Shown: positions 19,369 through 28,700 of the stretch, piece by piece | How the letters are laid out: each line of letters begins with the position of its first letter | Position numbering within the stretch: position 1 is the stretch's first letter | Assembly: GCA_040182905.1 (NCBI GenBank) | Contig: JARQWU010000046.1 | Location: forward strand, 1-49,017 | Length of the DNA: 49,017 nt | Direction of reading: 5' to 3' | Origin: Barthelona sp. PAP020 | Lineage: Eukaryota; Metamonada: BaSk clade | Translations under genes and position numbers: made by a program | Notes under the pieces: generated by a model | The model's input: only the letters and a program-made list of their open reading frames with translations | Database searches by the model: none | Told to the model about the DNA's origin: nothing

Positions 19369-21006
19369 ATGTCTGTGAATTTCGGAATTCCAAACTTACC
19401 TTTCCCTGAAAATCTTAAACTAACTCATTATGAGCCTGGTTCTGTTGATCGTGTCAAATTAATTGAGGCACTTAATGAGCTGAAAACTGACGATATTAGT
19501 GTTCCAGTTATTATTAATAATGAAGAATATCGTATTGGAGAAGTTAAATATCAATTAATGCCTGAAGATCAAAACAAGGCAGTTTGTTCCTTTTATGAAG
19601 CTGATGCCGAATATGTTAACAAAGCTATTGAAGGTTGTTTAGATGCAAAAGAACGTTGGGAGCAATTAAATTGGGTTAATAGATTGGCAATATTTCAAAA
19701 AGCTGCTCATTTATTAGTTACGAAATATCGTTACCGTATGATGGCTGCCACTATGTTAGGCCAAGGCAAAACAGCTTGGCAAGGCGAAATTGATTGTATT
19801 GCTGAAGCTTACGACTTTTTAAAATTCAATAGTTTTTATTGTTCTGAAATTTACAAAGATCAACCTTTACACAATTCATTAGGCGTTTGGAATCGTCAAG
19901 AATACAGACCTCTTGAAGGATTTGTTGTGGCAATAACACCTTTTAATTTTACTGCCATTGGTATCAATCTATGTACATCTCCTGCGATGATGGGTAATGT
20001 TGTTGTGTGGAAACCTTCTAGAAATGCAATTTTGAGCAGTTATTTGATGTATAAGATTTTAATGGAGGCAGGATTACCTGCTGGCGTAATTCAATTTGTT
20101 CCTTGCTCTGGAAGTGTTTTATCAGATCAAATGTTCGCCAGGAAGACACTTTCTGGAATTCATTTCACAGGATCAACTGCAACTTTTAAAACACTTCTTC
20201 ATAAAGCATATTCTGCTGATCTTCAAAGTTTCCCAAGGATTGTAGGAGAAACTGGAGGAAAGAATTTCCATTTTATTGCCCCTGATGTTGATATGACTAA
20301 TTGTTTAAATAATTGCATTCGTGGTGCTTTTGAGTATCAAGGACAAAAATGTTCTGCCACTTCAAGAATTTATTGTCCCAGAAGTCGTTGGGAAGAATTG
20401 AGGACTGGTTTGGTTCAGTTTGTTGATAATGTAAAAATTGGCAGTGTATCAGATCTTGGCAATTTTATGAATGCTGTTATTCATCAACGCAGTTACGACA
20501 AAATCAAAAAATATATTGATGACGCCAAATCTGCAGATTGTTGTGAAATTGTTGCTGGGGGTAGATGCTTGATGACAGATTCTCAACCTGGTTTGTATAT
20601 TCAACCAACTGTTATTTTAACTGAGGACATCGATTATGTCACAATGAAGGAAGAAATCTTCGGACCTGTTGTCACTGTTTTTGTTTACAATGATGAAGAT
20701 ATGATGGATGTTGCCAGACATGCAGCAAATTCATCCAGTTATGCTTTAACTGGATCTGTTTTTGCAAGCAACAGACAAACTATTGATGAACTTTGTTGGA
20801 TTTTGAGACATGCTGCAGGCAATTTTTACATCAATGACAAGTCAACTGGTGCTGTTGTTGGTCAACAAGCTTTTGGTGGTGCAAGAGGTAGTGGAACTAA
20901 TGATAAAGCTGGAAGTGCACAAAATTTGTTGAGATGGGTAAGTTCTCAATCCATAAAGGAAAATTTCTGTGTTTTAGAAGAATATGGATATCCTCACATG
21001 AATTAA
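19369..21006 (+). CDS. Delta-1-pyrroline-5-carboxylate dehydrogenase (ALDH4 family)
   Basis: This enzyme oxidises glutamate semialdehyde/P5C to glutamate with NAD+, the second step of proline breakdown. The 545-aa protein aligns by eye along its whole length with ALDH4A1. Landmarks include PLEGFVVAITPFNFTAIG, MGNVVVWKPS, GIHFTGSTATFK, VGETGGKNFHF (general base E294), EYQGQKCSATSR (catalytic C328), EEIFGPVVTVFVY and the C-terminal AGNFYINDKSTGAVVGQQ. All catalytic residues are intact. The N-terminus (MSVNFGIPNLPFPENL) has no Arg-rich amphipathic presequence, unlike the animal enzyme. It is therefore either cytosolic or uses an internal targeting signal. Confidence 0.95.
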   Translation: MSVNFGIPNLPFPENLKLTHYEPGSVDRVKLIEALNELKTDDISVPVIINNEEYRIGEVKYQLMPEDQNKAVCSFYEADAEYVNKAIEGCLDAKERWEQLNWVNRLAIFQKAAHLLVTKYRYRMMAATMLGQGKTAWQGEIDCIAEAYDFLKFNSFYCSEIYKDQPLHNSLGVWNRQEYRPLEGFVVAITPFNFTAIGINLCTSPAMMGNVVVWKPSRNAILSSYLMYKILMEAGLPAGVIQFVPCSGSVLSDQMFARKTLSGIHFTGSTATFKTLLHKAYSADLQSFPRIVGETGGKNFHFIAPDVDMTNCLNNCIRGAFEYQGQKCSATSRIYCPRSRWEELRTGLVQFVDNVKIGSVSDLGNFMNAVIHQRSYDKIKKYIDDAKSADCCEIVAGGRCLMTDSQPGLYIQPTVILTEDIDYVTMKEEIFGPVVTVFVYNDEDMMDVARHAANSSSYALTGSVFASNRQTIDELCWILRHAAGNFYINDKSTGAVVGQQAFGGARGSGTNDKAGSAQNLLRWVSSQSIKENFCVLEEYGYPHMN

Positions 21007-21275
21007 TTTTTGTTTATGTCAAATGGTGTTTGTTTTGGGGTTATTTAATTGTACAATGTAAAATGTTGTAATTTTTATTGTTTTTTTAAAAAGAAAGGGA
21101 ATGATATTGAAAAATGAAAATGGATTCTTGAAGATCAAACCCGCTAAAAGATGTCGCTAGGGTATTTTGAAGAAAAATTTATTGGAAATTGATTGAATTA
21201 TCAGCACAACGTGCAAAGAACTACAAAAAAATAAAATTATTATTTCTTTATTTTATTGAAATATTGCCTTGTCAG

Positions 21276-22418
21276 ATGTTTTCAAAAAGAGTGCAAGGTT
21301 TTCTTTCCTTTTACTTATTTGTTGGTTTAACTTCAGTTTGTTTTGTTCTATTTCTTTATTTCAATTCTATCTTAAACTTTCAATTTAGTCATCCTATAGT
21401 TGTACCAAGTCCTAAATATTCAACTTATTTTGTTCCTGATATTTATGCAGATGAAACCACCAAAGGTTTCTTTCACAATTATTTTATCGATGAAAATGTT
21501 GATCAATGTGAATATGAACCTATTACGTATGATGAAAATCAATTGAGCACTATATCAAAGAATACAAAGAAATCAATTCCATTGATTGGTTTTTTTGCAC
21601 TTGATAATCCCTATTATATTGAAAGAGCATTAGCTTCAATTGATTATCCTGTAAATAAAATTTTTATTGGATGGAATGATGTTGAAAATTATGAAATAAT
21701 GAGTTGTGCTATGAAACGTATTAAAAAGCATTTTGGGGACATTGTTGACATTGTTTTATATCCTGAAAATATTGGGTTAGCTGGTGTTTGGAATGAAATA
21801 GCATCTTTTGATTTTGAGACTGATTTTTTTATTCTTTGCAAGCAAGATATACAATTTTTACCTGGTTCTTTGGCAGCCATTGCAAATAAAATGTATTCTG
21901 GCATAAATCAAGACAAAATGATCGTCACGAGTGATAACACTGATAAATTTGGTGCTTTTGCAATGACCAGGAAAACTTATGAAAATGTTGGTTCTTTTGA
22001 TGAAAACATATATCCTTTTGAAGGCGTAGATGTTGATTATGTTGCTAGAATAACATATTATCGAGATTTTTCAGTTGAGACGTTGTCTGGGTTCGATATT
22101 TTCAAAGGAAATAAATCAACAGAAAATCCCTTTTTCATCATGCCTTCTAAAGATTGGCAAGATAAGAATCATATGGAAACGTTGAGAGGAGATTCGGCGT
22201 TAGCTTACATCAACGAAAAGTTCGGCCATTCAACCACTGTTGGTCCTCGACATAACTTTCCAATGGTATACTGTAATATCAACTTGGATTGTGGTTTTTG
22301 GTCATATGATCAGCATTTGCGTTATTTTATTGTTCATGGTGTTACAACAGGACGAAAAATGAATTTTAATGATAACAGAATGAGATTTGCAACATCTGAA
22401 TATTCTTACAAATCTTAA
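21276..22418 (+). CDS. Type II membrane glycosyltransferase, GT2-like (paralogue A)
   Basis: The 380-aa protein starts at the ATG at 21276 (the frame is open from a TTG upstream, but that adds a second hydrophobic stretch). A short cytoplasmic tail precedes one membrane helix at about residues 8-30, the topology of a Golgi enzyme. The lumenal part has GT2-like features: NPYYIERALASIDYPVNKI, a YPENIGLAGVWNEIA phrase, and the position where a DxD-type metal site is expected. That site reads CKQDI (Q190, D191), so one acidic residue is lost compared with paralogue B (SNDDV). The C-terminus SEYSYKS is shared with B (SKYSYKA). Donor, acceptor and activity are unknown. Confidence 0.72.
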   Translation: MFSKRVQGFLSFYLFVGLTSVCFVLFLYFNSILNFQFSHPIVVPSPKYSTYFVPDIYADETTKGFFHNYFIDENVDQCEYEPITYDENQLSTISKNTKKSIPLIGFFALDNPYYIERALASIDYPVNKIFIGWNDVENYEIMSCAMKRIKKHFGDIVDIVLYPENIGLAGVWNEIASFDFETDFFILCKQDIQFLPGSLAAIANKMYSGINQDKMIVTSDNTDKFGAFAMTRKTYENVGSFDENIYPFEGVDVDYVARITYYRDFSVETLSGFDIFKGNKSTENPFFIMPSKDWQDKNHMETLRGDSALAYINEKFGHSTTVGPRHNFPMVYCNINLDCGFWSYDQHLRYFIVHGVTTGRKMNFNDNRMRFATSEYSYKS

Positions 22419-22466
22419 TTTTGTGTCTTCAACAAAAAAAATTAGATTTTTTTTTCTTTACATCAA

Positions 22467-24275
22467 CTAGACAAATGCTACTGTTTCTCTTGTATGTTTA
22501 TGATTATTCTTTGCGTATTCTTCACTGTGCTTCTTTAATTTTAAACGTGTAAGATGTCTTGTGGCCAAATCAACTAAATTAGTGCTCAATGAAGTTGTTG
22601 TATGAGCTACATTTGCTAAAGTTCTCAATTCCATCTTGTGATTCACCATTATAGCCAATTCTGCAATTAATTCAGATGCCTTTTCATGAATAATAGTTAC
22701 ACCCAATAGTTCTTCTGATTCACTTTTTAATAGAATCTTGATATAACCATCACTCATTCCTTCCATCAATGCTCTTGTGTTTGAAGCAAAATCTGTGATT
22801 ATCACATCATATGGTATTTCATCTTTCTTTAATTGTTGTTCTGTTAAGCCAACACAAGCTACTGCAGGGCTGGTGTTGCATGTTTTCGTGATATATTCTG
22901 GAATTTGACATACAGTTTTTGCACGAGAATCTTGTGCTGCAGCTCTAGCGTAGTCTTTTGTTAAAGATCCCAACGCATGACAGCAATCAGCACAATCTCC
23001 AACGGCATAAATTCTTTTATTTGTTGTTTTTCCATTATTTTTGCATACAATGTGTTTGTTATGAACATCCACATCAGCTAATTCTAAACCAAGATTGGAA
23101 GTATTTGGATTGTTTCCACATGACAAAAATATCATGTCTGTGCGAATCACATCATTAGATTTCAAGTTCAAAATACATTCTCCAGCTTCATTATCAATTG
23201 ACACGATTTCTTGATTGAAATGAAATTTTACCCCTAGCTCCATCAAAAGGTTATAAACAAACTTGCTGGCGTCTTTATCAAAGCTGTTTAAGATTCTATC
23301 TTGTTTTTCAATGATTATAATTTGACTACCAAATCTGGCTAAAGCTTCAGCAAATTCCAATCCTGTTAATCCTGCACCCAAAAATGCAATTCTCTTCGGT
23401 AGAACTTCTAAATTCCAAAAGGATTGATAGGTTACAAATCCAGAAGATAACAATCCCGGAATATCCGGAATGAATGGTGATGATCCAGTACAGATGAATG
23501 CATGTTCAAATTTGATGACCTTATCTTGAAAGGAAAATTCTTTCTTGCTGACGAATTTTCCCTCTCCAAAAATGAGATGCAATCCCCTTGCCACCAACGT
23601 TTCAAGAGAATATTGACGACTAATTTCAGCTCTCTTCATCCGAATGATGTTCATAACTGTACTGAAATCTTCCTCTTGAATTTTCTCAGTTTCAATCCCG
23701 AACTTTTGACATTGACTTATAAAACGATCAGTTTTACTATATTTTGAGAAAGTTTTGGTTGGAAAAACATTTGACAGAAAATTGTTTCCTCCAATGAAAT
23801 TCTTTTCGATCAGCAGTATTTTATGATCAAAAGAGCACAAATATTCTGCAATTTCTAATCCAGCTAATCCGCCACCAATGATAATAGCATGATATTTGGG
23901 TAATAATTCTGTTTCAATAAATTTTTCAGGTCTTAGATTATCTCCCGTTTCAATATCCCATCTATTGTTGCTGAGCATTGGAATAGCCTCAATCTGCTCA
24001 AATTCACTGGCAAAAGATATCTTTTCCCTCTGATTTTGTTTTGATAGAGGTGGTGTTGGGATGTTGTGATTATCATCTGTTGATTCATGCACCCCAAATA
24101 ATCTGTTTGCAACAGCCAAATTTTTATATTTATCTTTTTCATTTATTGGAGGAGGCAATTTTTGGTTAGTTTCTTTTTGAACATCATTAGGTGTTTCGTC
24201 AATCTGTTTTATTTCGGTCTTTGGAGTTTCAAATTCATCATCATCTTCACTGCTTGTGTACCAATTTTCTTCCAT
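22467..24275 (-). CDS. Dihydrolipoamide-dehydrogenase/mercuric-reductase-like flavoprotein lacking the redox cysteines
   Basis: The 602-aa protein has a polar N-terminal extension (about 125 aa) and then a class I pyridine nucleotide-disulfide oxidoreductase fold. The FAD dinucleotide motif is IIGGGLAGLEIAEYL (about 132-146). The NAD(P)H motif is FLGAGLTGLEFAEAL, the second FAD motif is RIYAVGDCAD, and a C-terminal dimerisation domain follows. The disulfide loop that normally reads GGTCLNVGCIPSK reads GGNNFLSNVFPTK (162-174), so both cysteines are replaced (N165 and V170). The C-terminal His-Glu motif is altered to HTTTSLST. It should still bind FAD and NAD(P) but cannot run the normal disulfide chemistry. 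Its 3' end is 48 bases from that of glycosyltransferase A. Confidence 0.85.
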   Translation of the reverse strand: MEENWYTSSEDDDEFETPKTEIKQIDETPNDVQKETNQKLPPPINEKDKYKNLAVANRLFGVHESTDDNHNIPTPPLSKQNQREKISFASEFEQIEAIPMLSNNRWDIETGDNLRPEKFIETELLPKYHAIIIGGGLAGLEIAEYLCSFDHKILLIEKNFIGGNNFLSNVFPTKTFSKYSKTDRFISQCQKFGIETEKIQEEDFSTVMNIIRMKRAEISRQYSLETLVARGLHLIFGEGKFVSKKEFSFQDKVIKFEHAFICTGSSPFIPDIPGLLSSGFVTYQSFWNLEVLPKRIAFLGAGLTGLEFAEALARFGSQIIIIEKQDRILNSFDKDASKFVYNLLMELGVKFHFNQEIVSIDNEAGECILNLKSNDVIRTDMIFLSCGNNPNTSNLGLELADVDVHNKHIVCKNNGKTTNKRIYAVGDCADCCHALGSLTKDYARAAAQDSRAKTVCQIPEYITKTCNTSPAVACVGLTEQQLKKDEIPYDVIITDFASNTRALMEGMSDGYIKILLKSESEELLGVTIIHEKASELIAELAIMVNHKMELRTLANVAHTTTSLSTNLVDLATRHLTRLKLKKHSEEYAKNNHKHTRETVAFV

Positions 24276-24907
24276 TTTAATTTTCTAACACGCTTGATAA
24301 AAAAAATTTGTTTCAATTCATCAAGGATCAAATGATGATGTGCAGAATACAGACTTGATTTGCTTGTCTACAGTAAAATTCTAAGTTATTGAGATTGCAC
24401 CTCTTTTGTCTCATTTCTTCACTAACAAAAGGAATGTACAAAAAGAAAGTGCCTTTCATAAAATAATGGGAAGAGGAAAAATTTAATTGTTGATGAAATA
24501 TGAAGATATTGAATGTTTTTGGGATGTTCAGAAGTTATGATGAATTACTTTTGAAGGATAAACAATAATTTTATTGAATTTTTTTTTTGTAACAATTTAT
24601 CTTTTGAATTTCAATGATGTAACCAATATATCAGAACCAGAAGGCGATTTACTTTTTTTAGACACATATATTAATCCCAACACACGTTATAAACCAAAAT
24701 ACGATTCAACCAAACGCAAAAATACATTTGAGGATGTTATAATCGAGCAAAAAGATTGATGGAGAATTCTCATTATGGAACTGGTTTATATGGATCAAAT
24801 CGGCTTGAATTAAATAACAATCCGGAATTTAACGCATTGGATAAAAATAATAAATGAAAGTTGTAGTCTTTGTATAAACATATTATAATTTATTGTTATT
24901 TCAAAGA
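24276..24907 (+). other. Intergenic region with a doubtful small gene (24574-24857)
   Basis: The 632-bp spacer separates the starts and ends of flanking minus-strand genes. Within it an open frame on the plus strand at 24574-24759 encodes a plausible-looking polar peptide (EPEGDLLFLDTYINPNTRY, KNTFEDVIIEQKD) but has no ATG. A 32-codon frame (ATG at 24759, stop 24857; MENSHYGTGLYGSN) overlaps its stop in another phase. A ten-T run precedes the first frame. This could be a small spliced gene whose exon ends I could not fix, a decayed gene, or chance. I found no intron matching the signature of the two good ones. Confidence 0.25.
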
Positions 24908-25471
24908 TTAAGATGAGATTAACTCAACCAATTTCTTTGTGGCATTACCTCTATGAGAAATTGCATGCTTTTCATGACTTTCCATCTCTGCATAAGTTTT
25001 GTCAAAACCTTTGGGTTGGAAAATAGGATCCCAACCAAAATAATCTCCCCTTGGTTCAACAATAGTACCATCACATGTACCTGAAAAGATATGATCATTT
25101 TCACCATCAAAATAACCAATGGAACAACGAGCAGTTGCATTGAAATTATTGTGCCCAATTAAACTTTTATAAAGACCTTCTCGGCCACAACTTTTCAAAA
25201 ACCACTTGATAAATGGTCCTGGTAATCCTCCCATAGCTTCAAATTCTAAAGAAGTGTCATCAACAAAACATGGTCCATCCCAATTATTCATTTTTAATGC
25301 TTCTTTAGCTGCTTCAAGTTTTTTTTCTGTGACTTCTTCGGCAGTTGCAGCTTGAAATTCAGGCAAATCAATATCGAATTGAACTAATTTAACATTTTCA
25401 ACCATAACTTCTTGAAATTCCCTGACTTTGTTTGCATTTCCACTGACTATAGCGATTTCTATTGTTTTCAT
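24908..25471 (-). CDS. ITPA: Inosine triphosphate pyrophosphatase (ITPase, HAM1 family)
   Basis: ITPases hydrolyse ITP, dITP and XTP to monophosphates, keeping deaminated purines out of RNA and DNA. The 187-aa product has the family's entry IAIVSGNANKVREFQEVM, EKKLEAAKEAL, the substrate-pocket region PCFVDDTSLEFEAMGGLPGP with KWFLKSCG, GTCDGTIVEPRGDYFGWDPIF, and the C-terminal HAISHRGNATKKL (SHR motif). I choose the ATG at 25471 because it aligns with the family's usual N-terminus. An in-frame ATG at 25516 would add 15 residues. A T-run lies just upstream. Confidence 0.95.
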   Translation of the reverse strand: MKTIEIAIVSGNANKVREFQEVMVENVKLVQFDIDLPEFQAATAEEVTEKKLEAAKEALKMNNWDGPCFVDDTSLEFEAMGGLPGPFIKWFLKSCGREGLYKSLIGHNNFNATARCSIGYFDGENDHIFSGTCDGTIVEPRGDYFGWDPIFQPKGFDKTYAEMESHEKHAISHRGNATKKLVELISS

Positions 25472-25787
25472 GTTGATGAATTGAAAAAAAAGAGAGTTTT
25501 TCAATTCATCACTCATTCTTTCCAAAATGAATTTATTTACTTCTCACTTTTTCTTGATAAATTTGTGCTGATGATGTTACTCATTCTTATTTTTTAACTT
25601 TTACAAATAACCCACAAGAAATTATGAGGATTAAGGAAAAATATTGCAACATTGAAAGGCTTCTAAAAGGTCAAAAGTAAAGCATAAATAAAAAAAAAAG
25701 AAACCTCATGCAAAAATAAAGAGATATACGAGTTTTAAATTCGGTAACCAAAACAAAAATAAAAATGAACAATATACATTTTATCTG
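25472..25787. other. Intergenic spacer
   Basis: This 316-bp AT-rich spacer lies between two minus-strand genes (ITPase 5' end and Sfi1-like 3' end). It holds the ITPase upstream T-tract and several A-runs on the plus strand. No further feature is seen. Confidence 0.4.
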
Positions 25788-28700
25788 TTAAAATTGACTC
25801 AACAAATCATTAACGGCTACCTTATTTTGAATTGTTTGATCATACCAAGCCAAAAATGTCTTATCAATCATTGTAAAAATTCTTTTTGAATGCATAATTT
25901 TTGCAATTTTTGAAACATAGGTTACATGATGCCAAGATCTCAAAGCTACTCCAGCTCTATCTCTTCTTCGTTTATCTGCCATTTTATGTGCTTCCTCTAA
26001 GACTTTAGAACGATGTTTTTTGACTTCTTTTGTCCAATTATACCAAATTAAGAAAGCCTCAACATTTCTGTCTCTTGAATTTTGAAAGACCATGTAATGC
26101 CAATTATTGAAAACTCCATTCAAAATATGTGACCTTTTAAAGTGATTTGCAACGTCTTGAATTCTTTTTGCGAGTTTTAAAGAATCTTTATAATTTTTCC
26201 ATTGGATTAAAGTGTGTTTAAAAACTATTTTTTCAACTTTCTGACATTTCACAAATAATTTCCAATTGTTCACCCAAATCTTCTTTTGATATAACAGATA
26301 ATAACTTTTGACTTCCTTTTCTTGATCAATATTAATCTGAGAATGTTTATAAATATTTCTCAAATAAATGAAACAAATTCTTTTCAAAAAAATATTTTTT
26401 GCCTGCATAAGTTTGGTGAAAAAATTCCAAGAATTAAATACAGTTTTCTTTTTATATAGCATTAAATGACTGTTACTGTTATTAATATTATCAAAAGATA
26501 ATTTCCAAATATTAAAAATTTTGGTCAATTGAAATTTATTTGCAATTGCAATTTGATTTTCAATAGTTTGACAATTTTTCCAACTTTTCCAAGCATTTTT
26601 TAAAGTAAATATATCAATAAATTGATCTAATTGTTGATTTTTAGAAGACATTGTTTTTGAAAATTTATAAAGGAAAGCATTGACTTTGAACAAGTGAAAG
26701 TACTTTTTTAAACACATTCTACGATGATATAACTCATTCCAATTGGAAAATTGAATTTGTAAAATATCTTTTTCAAAATTTGTTTGAAACTTATCCAAAA
26801 TTCTACTTTCTTCCGAAATTTCTTGTTTTACAGCATTTCTCCAATTGATTAAGACATTTCTGAGATTTATTCTTCTATTTGCAGATTGAATTTTTTCTTG
26901 TTTTCTTAAAACGTCAAGATTTTGATACCAGTTGGCAAAATAATCATTTTTCTGATTCAACAAGTACTGTAAATATCTCTCTTGCAAAATACTGGTCTTC
27001 TTTGACGCAATAAAGGCATTAACCCAACAAGAAAAACTGTGGTCCTTTTGAAAATTAACAACCTTCATTTCATACATGTTTTCTCTCCATTTGAATAATA
27101 TTTCATCAATATTTGGACAAATGAGTTGATATAAGAACCTTCTAACGATGGGATTCTTGACTAAATTCGAATATCGAGTCAAATCTCTATGTGAAGTCTT
27201 CCATGTGTGAAACGCCTCCTTAACAGTGTAATACTTAAAGTTGTTTTCAATCAATTTTCTATTTTTAGAAAGCAAAAATGCTTTTTGAAATTTTTGAAGA
27301 ACAAATAGCTTTTGAGCCTTAATTTTTTCTCTGTTTTCAACCTTTGTTTGCCAAATCATAAAGTGTTCATTCTTTATCTTCAAATTTCTTTCTTTAACAA
27401 ATTCTTCAACAAACATTGAGGCATGGAACACAATACGATATTGATTCATCCACATGTTAAAAACCTTTTCCAATAACATTGTGTTGGCATACTTTTCCAG
27501 TTGATTTTTTCTAAACCTAGTCTGATAAGCAATATTATACCACTTTTCAAAAGCTTTCTGTTGACTGTTATTAACAAAGAAAGTCAATGCTATTTTCAAA
27601 TTACTTACATAGGTTCTGGTTTGTTTATAAGTAATGTGCCATCTTCTTAACATTATTTTATTCTGTTCTAATGCAAATACTTTCTTTTTTTCATCAATGA
27701 TAGAAGAAGACTCTTGAGAAAAATTAAACCATGAATGAAGCATAGTTCTGAGGATGGCTTTCCGAATATTTTCTCTTTTGGCATCTCTTTCTTGTAATAA
27801 AGTTCTCCAAAGAAGAAATCGTCGATTTATCATCACCAGATGCAATTTATGGACGGTAGAAGCTATTTTATATGCTTCAAACCATCTGTTAAAGAGTAAA
27901 CCTGATCTCTTCTTCTCAGCACTTAGTATTCGACTTTCCAATTCATTTCTATGAGTCAAACTACCAATTGTAAGTTTATGCCACTTATTAAAGAAATATG
28001 TAGCTTTTATTTCATAAAAAACAGCTTTCAATTTGTATTCAGCTAACCTATGACTGGTTTCTCGAGAAAACATGGATAAAATATGATTGAAGACCTTTCG
28101 TTTCATGTGCAATTTTATGAATTCCTCATAGCGTTCCTGTAGCATTTCCCTTTTATTCACAATTAATTCTCTCCATTGTGTCAAATAGCGAGTAAAGCTG
28201 ATACATTGAATCTGAATATTAATATATTGTTCTTTCTTTATTTCATGGAATTTATTCGAAAAATGTTTAAATGCTTCCCTCAAAATGATCTTACTTCCCA
28301 ACCTTTCCGCAATAACATTTTTTTTGGTAAAAACTTCGAGCATAAAATGCCATCGTTTAAAATAGGACCCCAATAATATTGTTTTTGTGCCTTCTTCAGC
28401 CTGTACAATAGCATCTTCAGTTAAAGCGTGTTTTACTCTCACTCTTTTAAAAGCTAACATCCCCCAATGTAAAAATAACTTTCTGATCATCGTATTGTCA
28501 TCAATATTGTTATCATGTTGAAAATATGGGGTTCCTCTTGGAGTTTGAAGTAAAATATTTGTGCGAATCGAATTAATCTGTTGTGTAGGTATAGATCCCC
28601 TTCTTAAAAATACTTGTGTCTGGATATTATCAGTGTATTGTCCAGACATACCAATGTTGGTTCGAAGTCCAGACTTTGGTCGTATTTGAGTGTCATTCGG

